Assembly: GCF_032854445.1 (NCBI RefSeq)
Contig: NC_088301.1
Location: forward strand, 25,216,402 to 25,280,401
Source: Liolophura sinensis
Lineage: Eukaryota > Mollusca > Polyplacophora > Chitonida > Chitonidae
DNA length: 64,000 nt
Direction: 5' to 3'
The translations under genes were made by a program, and so were the position numbers. Numbering within the stretch: position 1 is the first letter of the stretch; every line of letters starts with the position of its first letter. Of the stretch, positions 63,938 to 64,000 are shown piece by piece. The notes below the pieces were generated by a model. The model ran no database searches. It saw only the letters and a program-made list of their open reading frames with translations, and had not been told where the DNA came from.

Positions 63938-64000
63938 TATTTATTTATTTGATTGGTATTTGACGCAGTACTCAAAAATACTTCCTTTCTATGACAGCGA
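63938..64000 (-). mobile_element. SINE type 1, cut by the window end
   Basis: aatttatttatttatttgattggtatttgacgcagtactcaaaaata is the tail and the start of the core; the head lies beyond 64000. Confidence 0.7.

Overview
The window looks like nuclear DNA of a marine invertebrate, most likely a mollusc or another lophotrochozoan. It is AT-rich and intron-like, and it has no bacterial-type gene packing. It is littered with the palindromic word TACATGTA. It carries many tRNA-derived SINEs of types I associate with mollusc and brachiopod genomes. No open reading frame is long enough to be a convincing intact gene, and I see no rRNA, intact tRNA or CRISPR. Everything below is read by eye; exon calls are candidates, not alignments.

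Right and centre (about 31.7-51.5 kb): the best gene evidence is a minus-strand gene entering from the right. Three exons (51412-51533, 41365-41389 and 31979-32092) have good splice signals and join in one phase without a stop. The last one ends in a stop codon, followed by a 3' UTR and an AATAAA signal at 31681-31686. The introns are about 10 and 9 kb. The visible C-terminus is helical and I do not recognise the family.

Left (about 5.4-21.2 kb): a weaker minus-strand series of short candidate exons (21135-21188, 20429-20487, 17712-17744, 10486-10548, 5457-5489) is also phase-compatible. It may be a second gene running off the left edge, but chance pseudo-exons are common in DNA of this kind. 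Plus-strand candidates include a short first exon behind an RFX X-box (about 7.7 kb), a 67-residue ORF (39.2 kb) and a possible first exon (56.0 kb).

Between these lie about a dozen blocks, less AT-biased and dense in homeodomain, SOX, CCAAT and E-box-like words. They look like long-range regulatory elements of a developmental locus (inference). The remainder is repeats: at least three SINE types, a terminal-inverted-repeat element, two unnamed dispersed families, a 240-bp triplication, a 26-bp minisatellite, dinucleotide tracts and homopolymer runs.
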